DNA of 64,000 nucleotides from an uncultured Pirellulaceae bacterium (GCA_938091115.1 CALKNI010000092.1:1-64000); one strand, 5' to 3'. Shown: positions 49,221 through 59,895, counted from the stretch's first letter. The notes: generated from the sequence alone by a model not told the origin. Made by a program: numbers and translations.

Positions 49221-50333
49221 TTACTTTAACTGCAGGGTGTTGAGAAACGACTTGAATGAATCGCGGTTTGCATCAACTAAATTTTTGTTGCCCGACAATT
49301 TGAGGAACCAGGCTGAATCTCCAAGTTTGACCATGGCCGCAATTGTGCCAACATCAGAGGAGGAATTAAGGTCGATAAGGTCGACAATCTTCCCTTGGAC
49401 GCCGTCAATGTTGATGTCCGAAACACGGGCGCTAAGGTCGGGCTCAGAGAGTTCTCCTAAGCCAACCTGATTTTGCCAACGCTGGACATTGGGTTCCCAT
49501 GTGTTCGCAGAAGCTGGCATTTCAATGACAGTGATTTGCGCCTTTTTGCCATCGGTCTCTTTGGTGAGCCTGACTCTTACCATTGAATTGGTTGACCCGG
49601 TGTCCCAGCCTACCGGTGCTTCAAATTTAACTTTTTGAGTTGGTGTCTGTTGAGGCGGGCCCGCAGGTTGTCGTGGCGGTTGGGCTCCTCCAGCAAATGG
49701 AGGAGTCATCTTGCCAGAGCCGCGGCCTGTTTTGTCGAACAAAAGAAAATCAGAACTTTCATTTTTGATTGTTGTCTCAAGATTCTGAAGATTTGTTGGT
49801 GGAAGTCCAATTTGGCCAAGCCAGCGGTTCGCATTGAGTAGTAAATCCTGGTTTGGGCCTAAGCTCGATATTGCCAATTCCAAAGGAGGTGAAAATGAGC
49901 CGATCTTAAGTGTTGCGTAACGCATTGGTTTTTCAGCGCCGGTAGCCCAGTCGCTCGGCAGGTCCCAGGAGGGGTTGTTGCCATCAAATTGAATTGTGTC
50001 GAGAAAAGGTCTCCACGAATTTTCTGTGGCAGCCAACTGCTCTGCCGGTCCTGAAATTTTGAAAAACCAAGTTGCTTCGGGGTTTTGAAATATGGCGACA
50101 ACCATCCGAGTCGGTTGCCCAACGCCTTCTGTGGGTGATTTGTTTGTAGATCTCGGGTCTTGTCGGAGTTTGGCGAGGCCAGACCGCTCCTTGGGAATTA
50201 AACTAACTTTAATATCCTCATCTTTTGAACATCCTAGCGGTAGCGAAAGGAGAACGGGTGTTAAGAGGGCGAGGAGTGTAATTCTATTCAATTTATTCAC
50301 GCGATAACCGATTGTTCCTTCAGTGTTTTCCAA
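49221..50333 (-). CDS. Putative lipoprotein upstream of ccsBA
   Basis: Lipobox LSLPLGC; intact 370 aa ORF; two similar regions (see findings). Confidence 0.75.
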   Translation of the reverse strand: MENTEGTIGYRVNKLNRITLLALLTPVLLSLPLGCSKDEDIKVSLIPKERSGLAKLRQDPRSTNKSPTEGVGQPTRMVVAIFQNPEATWFFKISGPAEQLAATENSWRPFLDTIQFDGNNPSWDLPSDWATGAEKPMRYATLKIGSFSPPLELAISSLGPNQDLLLNANRWLGQIGLPPTNLQNLETTIKNESSDFLLFDKTGRGSGKMTPPFAGGAQPPRQPAGPPQQTPTQKVKFEAPVGWDTGSTNSMVRVRLTKETDGKKAQITVIEMPASANTWEPNVQRWQNQVGLGELSEPDLSARVSDINIDGVQGKIVDLIDLNSSSDVGTIAAMVKLGDSAWFLKLSGNKNLVDANRDSFKSFLNTLQLK

Positions 50334-50754
50334 TTGTTCAATCTAAAAAATGAACGATCTTTGTCCAACTGGAATACTGTGTGTTTCATTGTTTAAGATG
50401 TTTTAAACACAATTTTGATTGGTTTAAAAACGCGCTAGTTTAATTATAAGAACCGAGTAACTGTCGCTCTATATCACGAGTTTCGCAAAATGCGGGTGTA
50501 GTCAATTTGTCACACCATTGGTGCTTCTGACTTCTCCGAAATTGAATTCGTAGAGGGGGTTGCGGGAGTTGGAAAACTGATGCTCCTAAGTAATGATCTT
50601 TGCTTGATTCGACAGGATTGCTAATCAAAGCGGCAGGTTCTAATTGTCCGTCTTTTAGACACATTTTATCGAATTTCTGAAAAGAGAAAGCAGTCCGGCT
50701 TGTTTGAATTGGCTTTGAACGATTTTTATTGACAAGTTGTGGAACGGGTTACTG

Positions 50755-52101
50755 TTACATTGCCTGGGTAGCCGAAAGAACCTTTCCCAAACAAATTCCA
50801 AATCCAATGCGCCGATGTTCATTAGATTCACAGAATCCACGAAAAATTACAGTGTCGCCGTCAGCTAGGAATTTTCGTTCCTCTCCAGTTGGAAGTTTAA
50901 TTGGAGTTCTCTGGCTCCCCGGTAGTGCATTTTGCTGATCACCGTCCCAGGTCAGCTCAAGCATGCATCCTCTTGAGTCGCGAGTTTGCCCGCTGACGGT
51001 TCCACTTCCCAGCATATCGCCAGGACGTAAATTGCAACCATTGCTGCTGTGGTGCGTCAGCATTTGAGCAAAGGTCCAGTATAGATTTGTGAAACTTCCT
51101 CGCGTGAGGAGTTGAGGTTCGAAACCCTGTTGCTGCATTTGCTCGGTTAAAAGGTAGACCTCTAGTTGAAGATCAATTCCTCCGAATTGCGAATTGGTGT
51201 CGCTCGCGAGGTAGTCTAAAGGGCGTGGATCCTCAGCGTCTCTTTGGAACTCGGCACATCGGAAAGGCGCGAGTGCTTCCATTGTAACAACCCACGGTGA
51301 GATGGTACTGGCGAATGATTTTGCCAAGAAGGGCCCAAGGGGTTGGTACTCCCATTTTTGGATGTCCCGAGCGGACCAATCGTTGAGTAGCGTCAGTCCA
51401 AACATATGGGATTCAGCGTCTTCGATTAAGACAGACTCGCCAAGCTGGTTTCCTTGGCCCACGAAACAACCAACTTCCAATTCATAGTCGAATAGCTTAC
51501 ACGCCTCGCGAGTAGGAGCGGTGCCAGGTTCGGCAGGAGTAAGTTGACCGACAGGGCGGCGAATCGGTGTGCCGCTTACGACAATACTTGAGGCTCTACC
51601 GTGATACCCGATTGGGATATGTTTGTAATTGGGTAACAGGGGATTGTCAGGCCTAAACATGCTGCCAACGTTGGTCGCGTGAAAGACCGAAGCGTAAAAG
51701 TCCGAATAGTCACCGATGTTGCAAGGAAGTAAGAAGTCAACACTGGTTTGCGGAACAAGTGCGACGCTTGCTAATTTATCTGCTTCTGGAGAGCCCTGAC
51801 TAAGTAACTCAACTATCCTCTTCCGCAATTGACTTTGTTGCACAGGAGGGAGCGCCATCAGTGGGTTGAGGTTCACGTGTTGAAGGACTGTTTCAAAATC
51901 GGGACTCAGCAGACCAGCTTCGGCACATGCCCGTAGGTTGAGGATTTGATCGCCAATCCCAATTCCGATCGACGCAGGATTATCGGAGGTCTGGAATACG
52001 CAATAAGGCAGATTTTGAATTGGGAAATCAGTTTCGGGTTGATTGGCGCTTTCAACCCAGGAAATCAAATCTTGGGAGTGGGTTGCATTCAGGGCGTACA
52101 T
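50755..52101 (-). CDS. Fumarylacetoacetase
   Basis: DFYASVFHATNVGSMFRPDNPLLPNYKHIPIGYHGRASSIVVSGTPIRRP, LLNDWSARDIQKWEYQPLGPFLAKSFASTISPWVV. Confidence 0.95.
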   Translation of the reverse strand: MYALNATHSQDLISWVESANQPETDFPIQNLPYCVFQTSDNPASIGIGIGDQILNLRACAEAGLLSPDFETVLQHVNLNPLMALPPVQQSQLRKRIVELLSQGSPEADKLASVALVPQTSVDFLLPCNIGDYSDFYASVFHATNVGSMFRPDNPLLPNYKHIPIGYHGRASSIVVSGTPIRRPVGQLTPAEPGTAPTREACKLFDYELEVGCFVGQGNQLGESVLIEDAESHMFGLTLLNDWSARDIQKWEYQPLGPFLAKSFASTISPWVVTMEALAPFRCAEFQRDAEDPRPLDYLASDTNSQFGGIDLQLEVYLLTEQMQQQGFEPQLLTRGSFTNLYWTFAQMLTHHSSNGCNLRPGDMLGSGTVSGQTRDSRGCMLELTWDGDQQNALPGSQRTPIKLPTGEERKFLADGDTVIFRGFCESNEHRRIGFGICLGKVLSATQAM

Positions 52102-52160
52102 AAGATGTTGCTCTTTCTTGTTTGTGAGGCAAATCGTTAGTAGGGCAAATCGGTTTGGTC

Positions 52161-53135
52161 TTAATTCGGGAAAAGAGACGCGTGGCTCTGCCCCGGGATG
52201 GCTTGAAGTTCAGTCGTTGGTTCAAGGAAGGAACATGAGCCAAAGGAAAGTATTGATTTGCTCCGTAGCGTTTTAATCCGATCGGCTTGAACCTTGAAGT
52301 TTCCCCAGAAAATTTCATTGTCGTTGACTCCGAACAGAGTTGGTTCTTTTGCGGACAAGATTTCTGTTAGCTCGTCGATACTAAGTGCGTGTTCCCAACT
52401 CATCATAGTAGCGTAAAAGACATTTAGAAAACCGAACATTGTTGCGGTTTGTGAGTCTGCTTCATAAGTTAATCGATAATCGCTGCGAACAGGATGATGA
52501 AGCCCTGCGGTTGCTTTAAAGGCTACTCTTGCTTTACTGCAATTCCAAATGAACCTAGCCAATTCTTCAGGGGTGGGAATTAAACTAGCAGACGTTCCCC
52601 CGGTACGGATTTTAGCAAAAAGGTCTTTATTCGAAGTGTCATTTTTTAGCCGATGCACCAAATCACTGGGATCGCTGGCGTGTGGGAATTCCAGAAATGA
52701 TTGAATGCCTGTTGGGAGTCGCTCGAGTGTGGCTTCCAGGTTTGCAAGATTGGGTGTTTTTACTTCAATCGCATCAACCATGTCGTTTGCGATATTCTCT
52801 TGGTTGTTGGAATTGTTGAATTTTTGAATGAGATCGATTGCAGACTCAAATTTTTGAAAACTTTCTTGCGCATCAAGGTTTTCAATTGGCGGCACGAGTG
52901 CACTGATTCTCCAGGGGCGAGCGGGCGAAGAGATTTCGCTTACTTGCGAATTTCGGAGCTCGCCATATTCCCCGAGTCGCGATGCGGGAATAATTAACCG
53001 GCCTAACATTGAATGTTCGGTCGAATGGACATACTGATGGTAGTTGGCAACCACAGCATCCATCGCCAGGGATGCTGGTGGGAAAAGCCCCGCATAGTCA
53101 ACCGATTCACGCATCAATTCGGACATTTGATTCAT
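52161..53135 (-). CDS. Hypothetical protein adjacent to fumarylacetoacetase
   Basis: 324 aa intact ORF; MRESVDYAGLFPPASLAMDAVVANYHQYV; 59 nt upstream of the FAH gene, same strand. Confidence 0.75.
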   Translation of the reverse strand: MNQMSELMRESVDYAGLFPPASLAMDAVVANYHQYVHSTEHSMLGRLIIPASRLGEYGELRNSQVSEISSPARPWRISALVPPIENLDAQESFQKFESAIDLIQKFNNSNNQENIANDMVDAIEVKTPNLANLEATLERLPTGIQSFLEFPHASDPSDLVHRLKNDTSNKDLFAKIRTGGTSASLIPTPEELARFIWNCSKARVAFKATAGLHHPVRSDYRLTYEADSQTATMFGFLNVFYATMMSWEHALSIDELTEILSAKEPTLFGVNDNEIFWGNFKVQADRIKTLRSKSILSFGSCSFLEPTTELQAIPGQSHASLFPN

Positions 53136-53293
53136 GAGGAGCTACTCGTTTTGAAAATGGATTTAACAGTCGAAATCGTACTATTGATGGTGCGATTGGA
53201 CAACGACCGACAGCCGTTTGTAAGCCAAAACGGCGGCTTAAAGGGACTGGCGAAAACGAACGGACTCGTCTTTCGAAAATCGCATTAAAAAAA

Positions 53294-53313
53294 CCCCCGG
53301 AATTAGCCGGGGG
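53294..53313 (-). terminator. Rho-independent terminator for the HTH gene
   Basis: CCCCCGG-6-CCGGGGG; minus strand followed by TTTTTTT. Confidence 0.8.
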
Positions 53314-53358
53314 TCATTTAGTTTGTAGATGAGAGCCCACGATATGGACTTTAGGCGT

Positions 53359-54519
53359 TTAGCCGTTCATACCAACTAGCCCGAGGAAGAAGTTCATAAC
53401 ACTTCCATTAACAACTTCATCGTTGGGAAGCCCAAGGTTCTGAATTAAGCCGTAGGCAATCATTCCGCCCGCCACGAGCAAGAAGGCAACGAGGCCGAGA
53501 CTTAGTACTTGCCAGATTGTGTAGGGCGCTTCTGGTAGAGCTGCCGGTCCAACTGCGGCGGGCATCATACCGCCGTCGTTATAAGGCATACCTCCGTCGA
53601 AACCACCTTCATCCATTATCATCGGTTGAGCTGGGAATGCATCGCTGTCTCCAAGGCCAGAAGAGGACGATTCCTCCGCGTAAATTTCGGAGTCTTCAAG
53701 TGCAATGACTTGTGATCCACTTGAATCATCTTCGTCCATCGACGCTTCCAGAGGCGTCAGGTTAAAGTCGTCTTCCTGCATCATAGTTGCCGCTTCAGAG
53801 TCGGCAGCACTATCCAGGACGATCATGTCATCATCTTCAGGCAGTTCTAGAGAATCAATGTCAGAACCTCCGAGTTCCAGAGGTTCGTCACCTAGGCCAA
53901 TTACACTCGCGCTGGAATCAAGCATGATTTCGGAATTTGAATCGCTGTCGTCGAGAATCAAATCACTGTCTGCGAAGTCGCTATCTAACTCGGCACTCTC
54001 TTCAAAAGAAGTGCTGTCAGCAAGCGACAGTTCATCCGAGAATAGATCGTCTTGTGATAAAAGAATGTCTTCTTCTGATAAAAGAAGGTCTTCTTCTTTT
54101 CCAGCACCTAGCATTTTTCCTGTGTCCGACGCACTGTCAGCTTTCTCAGGGTCATCATCAAGGAGGTCAGCCGAATCGCCTGCATTCTTACTGCTTTCCG
54201 AAGCAAGACTGAGACTGCTGCTGCCAAAAGACAGGCCGTCATCCAAAACCTCGCCGCTTTCTTCAAGCTTGATCGAGCCACTTAACTCGCTTGCTGGCAA
54301 TTCGAGCTCAACAGAAGAGTCTTCCTCGTAGGCGGCACCGCCCTGCTTCAGGGTGATATTTAACTCACCGGCAACTCGCTCGAGTTCTGTTTGCTTGAAC
54401 TTCCAATTCGCACCGTCTTTATATCCGAAAATTTCGTTGTTTGAACGAAGCTCGGTCAGCTGCTCTACAGTCATACCGAGCATGCTTGCGGCTTCGTCCA
54501 TCGGAATAAGATTTGACAT
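53359..54519 (-). CDS. HTH (excisionase/MerR-like) protein with acidic linker and C-terminal TM helix
   Basis: N-terminal MDEAASMLGMTVEQLTELRSNNEIFGYKDGANWKFKQTELERVA; Asp/Ser/Glu-rich middle; TM IWQVLSLGLVAFLLVAGGMIAYGLI. Confidence 0.85.
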   Translation of the reverse strand: MSNLIPMDEAASMLGMTVEQLTELRSNNEIFGYKDGANWKFKQTELERVAGELNITLKQGGAAYEEDSSVELELPASELSGSIKLEESGEVLDDGLSFGSSSLSLASESSKNAGDSADLLDDDPEKADSASDTGKMLGAGKEEDLLLSEEDILLSQDDLFSDELSLADSTSFEESAELDSDFADSDLILDDSDSNSEIMLDSSASVIGLGDEPLELGGSDIDSLELPEDDDMIVLDSAADSEAATMMQEDDFNLTPLEASMDEDDSSGSQVIALEDSEIYAEESSSSGLGDSDAFPAQPMIMDEGGFDGGMPYNDGGMMPAAVGPAALPEAPYTIWQVLSLGLVAFLLVAGGMIAYGLIQNLGLPNDEVVNGSVMNFFLGLVGMNG

Positions 54520-54994
54520 GTGGTTACAGCTCCATTAGTTGGCAACGCCAATCAATTTTCGGGGTCTATCTCTAGGTTGTATCTTGCCCAGTCTTCTTAA
54601 CCGGGGTGATTTAATGTCCCAAGTATAACTTGGTTAAACGGTCGGCGGTCGAATCTCATCAACCGAAACCCATAAATTTTCATATTTTTGGGTGAATCCA
54701 CCGGTGAATGCTGGAATTGGGATACGTCGCTACATTTTAAAAGTAGATTCATGCAAATCCGAACATGAACCCTTTTGTTCTTCGGCACTACGGATAAATA
54801 AGATTGAGAAATGATGGTCTGCCGCGCTATTCGGCACAGACGGCGGATTGATTTACTCTCAAGAACTGAATCATTGTGGCAGTCGATATAATCCGGAGGC
54901 TTTGCGGATTTAGTAGACTAATCTTAATCGCTGCAAGCTGACCCGGGTTCGTCCATGAACGGGCTAGGTTGGCGAGGGATTGGAGCGCGAGAGT

Positions 54995-55843
54995 CTAACT
55001 GCTAGCGCTTCGGTAGCTCTTTAAAGCCTGTTTAAATACCCAGCGACTTGCCATCAGGCTCCAGATGGAACCGACGATTGCGTAGGCTGCCAATCCCCAT
55101 TCCCATGATTTCCAAGGCGTACCCAAAGGCTGAGCCAAAATTCGAGCGGGAATGTTGGATACGACTAATATGGGTACGACGAAAGTGAACGTCCCCCACA
55201 GTGCCATACCGACACCACTGCGCTGATAAATTTCCATGGGGTAGCGATAGAAATTGGTGATGTAGAACCAGAAGTTGTAGAGGTTTTGGTTTCTGCCAAA
55301 CCAAATACTGGTTGAGGCGAGACAGATCATCACACTGTACATTACCACTGCGCCGCAACCAATGAAAAAAAGAAATGCGGGGATGCTAAAAACAGAAAAA
55401 TAGATCTCTCGTTCTTGCATCAATTCACGCAGTGAATGTGCGATTAACATGACTCCTAGAATTCCATTTGGTAATTGGGACCAGTTTATTCTTGGAAAAG
55501 AAATTAAGAACTGAGTATCGATCGGTTTCAGTAATGCGAAATCGAGATTGCCGGTGCGAATCAATTCGCTAAATTCTGCGGCATTCGCCATAAATAAAGT
55601 TTGTATCAGACTGTTGATGATCCAGATGGTGCCGAGAAATAAAAAAAACTCATGCTCATGCCAGCCAGAGTCTAATCCAATTTCACCAGTGTGTTGGTAA
55701 ATGATCTTAAACAACCCCCAATTCATACCGGCCCACGCCATAGATGAAAGGCACTGCAAGATAAAATTCAATCGAAATGACATATCTCGCACGAGCGAGT
55801 TTCTTGCAAATGTCAAAAATACTTTTAGGTACGAGGGGTGCAC
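54995..55843 (-). CDS. ABC-2 type transporter permease
   Basis: Six-TM protein with ELIRTGNLDFALLKPIDTQFLIS motif; next to second permease and ATPase. Confidence 0.88.
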   Translation of the reverse strand: MHPSYLKVFLTFARNSLVRDMSFRLNFILQCLSSMAWAGMNWGLFKIIYQHTGEIGLDSGWHEHEFFLFLGTIWIINSLIQTLFMANAAEFSELIRTGNLDFALLKPIDTQFLISFPRINWSQLPNGILGVMLIAHSLRELMQEREIYFSVFSIPAFLFFIGCGAVVMYSVMICLASTSIWFGRNQNLYNFWFYITNFYRYPMEIYQRSGVGMALWGTFTFVVPILVVSNIPARILAQPLGTPWKSWEWGLAAYAIVGSIWSLMASRWVFKQALKSYRSASS

Positions 55844-55938
55844 TATGATTTATTAATTAAGTGAAATCGGTATTCGGTAAATTGGTAGTCAATAAAGGTC
55901 GCTAGCTAAATTAAAAAAGTAAGATGTCGGATTGTAAC

Positions 55939-56814
55939 TTAACCACCGTAACCACTGTAACGCTTTATGCCGCGGTGCCACAAAATCCTTGAGAGCACGA
56001 TGAAGAAAACAACCCAGCCAACTTCAGCCAACAGACCACGATACATTTCGGGCCCCTCTATTTTCTCAAGAAATACGGCTGCCGGAAAATAAGCTAGATA
56101 TTTAAATGGAAGGTACTCGACCAGCTGCCGAATATTGAATGGTTCCGCGGGTAACAATTCTAGTGGAAACATGTGTCCTGAAAGTAAAAAGTTCATCAAC
56201 ATGTATATGAAAGTCAGGGAGGTGACTTCTAAAAACCAAAAACCAACCAGACCGATACAGCACTCGAGATAAAAACCAAGAAGAAAAGAGAGGACCAGCG
56301 AGGCGAAAAATACGGCAAGTGCATTTGGTGGTGGCCACCCTTCGATGAAAAAGTCACGGCACAGGAAAAAAACCAAAGCAAACGGCAGTGTTGCTATTAG
56401 GTAATAAACCAGTTTGTGTGCGAGCCGCTGCATTAACAAACAGCCTTGCATATCGACCGGTTGGATCAGGAATTTTTTAACTTCGCCATTGCGTATTTGA
56501 TTCGCAATCCCACCGGTAAGGCCCGGCATGCTCGAAAAAGCACGGCTAATGATGACGAGCAGGTAGTAAGCAACCATATCTCCGTATTTATAACCTGCGA
56601 TATTCCCATCCGGCCCTGTCCCGGAGTTCGTGGTATCAGTATTGGAGATGACATCGTAAATCGCCCACCACAAGAAGATTTGCGTTAGTGTTGGGAGAAA
56701 CCGCATGAGGGTTCCAAGCATAAAATCTGCGCGGTAAATCAAACGCTCGTTGATCGAGATTTTGAAAAATGTCCACCAGATTACCGCGGATTCGAGCATT
56801 CGAGACGTGTTCAA
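55939..56814 (-). CDS. ABC-2 type transporter permease
   Basis: Multi-TM; IANQIRNGEVKKFLIQPVDMQGCLLMQRLAHKLVYYLI motif parallel to neighbouring permease. Confidence 0.88.
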   Translation of the reverse strand: MNTSRMLESAVIWWTFFKISINERLIYRADFMLGTLMRFLPTLTQIFLWWAIYDVISNTDTTNSGTGPDGNIAGYKYGDMVAYYLLVIISRAFSSMPGLTGGIANQIRNGEVKKFLIQPVDMQGCLLMQRLAHKLVYYLIATLPFALVFFLCRDFFIEGWPPPNALAVFFASLVLSFLLGFYLECCIGLVGFWFLEVTSLTFIYMLMNFLLSGHMFPLELLPAEPFNIRQLVEYLPFKYLAYFPAAVFLEKIEGPEMYRGLLAEVGWVVFFIVLSRILWHRGIKRYSGYGG

Positions 56815-56933
56815 ATAAAGACGATGGTATTAAACAAAGGGGGTGAAATCGAAAATGGAAAATTATATGGAAAACTAAGGTTCGTCGACAAACAGTTCGC
56901 TGCGGCGTGAGCGTCGCTTAAATCCAATAGGCG

Positions 56934-57950
56934 TCATTGCGAGTTAGAGTGTGTTGCCTCACGCCGACTTTTTTCTTCCGCTTGTGAAAATACATTTGAA
57001 ATCACTTCTTCGAGAGGCGGATCTTCGACAACGATGTCGTCAACAGCATGTTCAGCCAAGATCTGGCTAAGCACCCGCCCTACCCCGTCCCGGTTTACGC
57101 GGAATTTAATTTTAGGCGCGTCAATTTCAATGAGATTAGGGATTTTTGAAATAGCTTCGAGGGAACGGTCGTCGTGCATCTGGAGCGTGACTATTTTATC
57201 TCCACTAAACTGATCTACGATGTCTTCGAGTGAGCCATCATGATAAATCGAGCCATTGGCGATGATGACAACACGCTTACAAAGTGCTTCAATATCCTTC
57301 ATATAATGACTGGTAAGCAAAATTGTATTGTTTTGTTCCTGTTGATACGATTTCAAGAATTCCTGGATTTTGTGTTGCGCGACAACATCCAGTCCAATTG
57401 TCGGTTCATCTAATAAAAGTACATCTGGTTTGTGGATGAGCGCGGCGATCAATTCCATTTTCATCCGTTCGCCAAGCGATAGCTCGCGAACGGGGCGCCC
57501 GAGTAAGTTTGTGACGTTGAGCATTTCGCATAACTCGTCACGTGTCCGTTCGAATTCATCTTTGGGGACACAGTAGATGTGTTGATTCAGACGGAAGGAT
57601 TCCATGGCCGGCAAGTCCCACCACAGTTGATTTTTTTGTCCCATCACCAAAGCAAATTTGCGACGATATTCGTTTTCACGTTCCCAGGGAACGTGGCCTA
57701 ATACCCGGGCGGAACCCTGATCGGGGTTGATCACTCCCGACAGCAATTTGAGGGTGGTCGTTTTACCCGCCCCGTTTGGACCGAGGAAAGCGACGAATTC
57801 TCCTTCTTCGACTGTGAGGTTGATGTCCTTGACGGCATGGACTTCCCGATATTCCCGGTGAAAAAGCCCGTGGATCGAAGCGATTAAGCCCTCTTGTTTT
57901 TGATAGACCCTGTAGGTTTTTGATAAGTTTTTTATTTCGATGGTTGGCAT
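56934..57950 (-). CDS. ABC transporter ATP-binding protein
   Basis: FLGPNGAGKTTTLKLLSGVI (Walker A), ELSLGERMKMELIAALIHKPDVLLLDEPTIGLD. ATG at 57950 preferred. Confidence 0.96.
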   Translation of the reverse strand: MPTIEIKNLSKTYRVYQKQEGLIASIHGLFHREYREVHAVKDINLTVEEGEFVAFLGPNGAGKTTTLKLLSGVINPDQGSARVLGHVPWERENEYRRKFALVMGQKNQLWWDLPAMESFRLNQHIYCVPKDEFERTRDELCEMLNVTNLLGRPVRELSLGERMKMELIAALIHKPDVLLLDEPTIGLDVVAQHKIQEFLKSYQQEQNNTILLTSHYMKDIEALCKRVVIIANGSIYHDGSLEDIVDQFSGDKIVTLQMHDDRSLEAISKIPNLIEIDAPKIKFRVNRDGVGRVLSQILAEHAVDDIVVEDPPLEEVISNVFSQAEEKSRREATHSNSQ

Positions 57951-58236
57951 TTCCGGATTATAAATCGGTTTGCCGGTAACCAAAAGGCGACTAAAATTTG
58001 GCGTAGATGTTTTCCTTTTGAAAACGAAGGATGATGACGACGCTCGCGGACGTTACGCCAAACTTCTCCGGGGCGATATCCGCCCTAATAAGAGTCCTTT
58101 TGTTTCCTCCTTTCGAAATTTCACGTTTGCCGTTTGAGTTTGCGTGGATTTATCTTGCGGAATTAGATTGAGGTTTTCGTTTCTCCGGCGGCGGGTTACA
58201 TTTTTAGCGACGACACTTTACCAAGGGATAGCTAAC

Positions 58237-58728
58237 GTGAATCAAGATACCCTTCGAATTGGAATCGGTCACGATACGCATCGGCTGAAACCGGGCGGCC
58301 CGTTGCGAATTGGCGGGATTGATATTGATCACAGCCACTCTCTAGATGGGCACAGCGATGCCGACGTGCTGCTGCATGCGGTGACCGATGCGATTCTTGG
58401 GGCAGCGGCGTTGGGTGACATCGGTGAGTTGTTTCCCGACACAGATCCTCAAAATAAGATGAAGGATTCCGGAGAAATGTTGAAAACCGCATTTGCAAAA
58501 GTGACGAGTGCTGGTTTTAAAATCAATAACATTGATTGTATTATCTTTGCTCAGAAACCAAAGTTGTCGCCAGTCAAAAGGAAGATCGCAAACCGGATTG
58601 CGGAAATTTTAGAGATCAACTCCGATCAAGTTGGAGTCAAAGCAAAAACCGGCGAAGGAGTGGGAACCGTTGGACTTCATGAAGTCATTATGGCGGAGTG
58701 TATCGTGCTTTTGTGTAGGACGGTGTAA
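58237..58728 (+). CDS. ispF: 2-C-methyl-D-erythritol 2,4-cyclodiphosphate synthase
   Basis: IGHDTHRLKPGGPLRIGGIDIDHSHSLDGHSDADVLLHAVTDAILGAAALGDIGELFPDTDP; GTG at 58237 likely start. Confidence 0.95.
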   Translation: MNQDTLRIGIGHDTHRLKPGGPLRIGGIDIDHSHSLDGHSDADVLLHAVTDAILGAAALGDIGELFPDTDPQNKMKDSGEMLKTAFAKVTSAGFKINNIDCIIFAQKPKLSPVKRKIANRIAEILEINSDQVGVKAKTGEGVGTVGLHEVIMAECIVLLCRTV

Positions 58729-58731
58729 TCG

Positions 58732-59241
58732 ATGGCGCGATCGAAAGAAACACGCGTTCTCGGAATTGATCCGGGGTTGAATATCACCGGGTACGGGGTG
58801 ATCTCGATTTGTGATAAAGAAATATCGGTAGTTGAAGCTGGGGTCATTCGAAGTAAGCGTACAGACAGTTTCCCAAACCGTTTGAACAGTATTCACCAAG
58901 GAATTACTGATGTGATTGAATCACTCAAGCCCGACTGCGTTGGCTTAGAGGACTTGTACAGTCACTACGAACGTCCCCAAACGGCTATCATTATGGGGCA
59001 TGCACGAGGGGTGATCAGTTTGGCCGTAGGACAAAATGAATTGCCATTGCACGGTTATGCTGCGACACAAATTAAAAAAGTACTCACTGGGAATGGGCGT
59101 GCTCCCAAGGTGCAGGTTCAACATGCAGTTGCACGACAATTAAATCTATTGGAAATTCCCGAACCGGCTGATGTTGCCGACGCGTTAGCGATTGCACTTT
59201 GTCATTATTTTTTATCGCTGCGTACAGCAACTCTTACTTAA
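58732..59241 (+). CDS. ruvC: Holliday junction endodeoxyribonuclease RuvC
   Basis: VLGIDPGLNITGYGVI, VGLEDLYSHYERPQTAIIMGHARGVI, ADVADALAIALCH. Confidence 0.95.
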   Translation: MARSKETRVLGIDPGLNITGYGVISICDKEISVVEAGVIRSKRTDSFPNRLNSIHQGITDVIESLKPDCVGLEDLYSHYERPQTAIIMGHARGVISLAVGQNELPLHGYAATQIKKVLTGNGRAPKVQVQHAVARQLNLLEIPEPADVADALAIALCHYFLSLRTATLT

Positions 59242-59265
59242 ACATAAAGTTATGAAAGAGACCTC

Positions 59266-59895
59266 TTGATTACCAAATTAACCGGCCAGCTTTTGGCATT
59301 ACAGGAAACAACAGTTTCGATCGAAATCGACCCCTTTGAATACGAAGTGGCGGTTCCTGATTTTACTCGCCGGCATCTTCAAATGAGCCTTGATGAAAAG
59401 GTCACTCTCTTCACAATTCAATACATCGACGGCAATCCGCAAAAAGGAGGACGGATGACCCCTCGGTTGATTGGATTCAATAGCCAGATCGAGCGTCAGT
59501 TTTTTGAATTGTTTTGCTCCGTGCCAGGACTCGGTGTGAAAAAGGCGCTGAAGGCAATGGTTCGACCTGTCCAGGATATTGCGAAGTCGATTGAAGACCA
59601 AGATGTTAAGTCGCTCACGACGCTTCCCGGGATAGGGCCGGCGATGGCCGAGAAGATCGTTGCTCAATTGCGGCGGAAAATGGCTAAATTTGCACTGCTG
59701 GTGCAGCAGGACCCGACACAGCAAGCGAGTGATGTTGAGCGAAACATCGTGGACGAAACATTTCAAGTTCTGTTGGCGCTGGGGCACAGCGAGATTGATG
59801 CTCGGAAGCTACTCGAAGAACCGCTTGCCGGAAAGCAAAAATTCAAAGATGTCGAGGCCCTACTGCAGGCAGTCTACGAACAAGCTAATCGATGA
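59266..59895 (+). CDS. ruvA: Holliday junction DNA helicase subunit RuvA
   Basis: [21 protein letters not shown] (TTG start), [13 protein letters not shown] and [20 protein letters not shown] HhH motifs. Confidence 0.93.
   Translation: MITKLTGQLLALQETTVSIEIDPFEYEVAVPDFTRRHLQMSLDEKVTLFTIQYIDGNPQKGGRMTPRLIGFNSQIERQFFELFCSVPGLGVKKALKAMVRPVQDIAKSIEDQDVKSLTTLPGIGPAMAEKIVAQLRRKMAKFALLVQQDPTQQASDVERNIVDETFQVLLALGHSEIDARKLLEEPLAGKQKFKDVEALLQAVYEQANR

Noticed and set aside
53705-54331. 208-aa Ser-rich + strand ORF
   Set aside because: Antisense to the acidic linker of the HTH-TM protein; Ser-rich composition is a codon mirror of the Asp/Ser/Glu codons.
54930-54970. CCCGGGTTCGTCCATGAACGGG resembling a tRNA T-arm
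   Set aside because: No acceptor, D or anticodon stem could be assembled around it on either strand.
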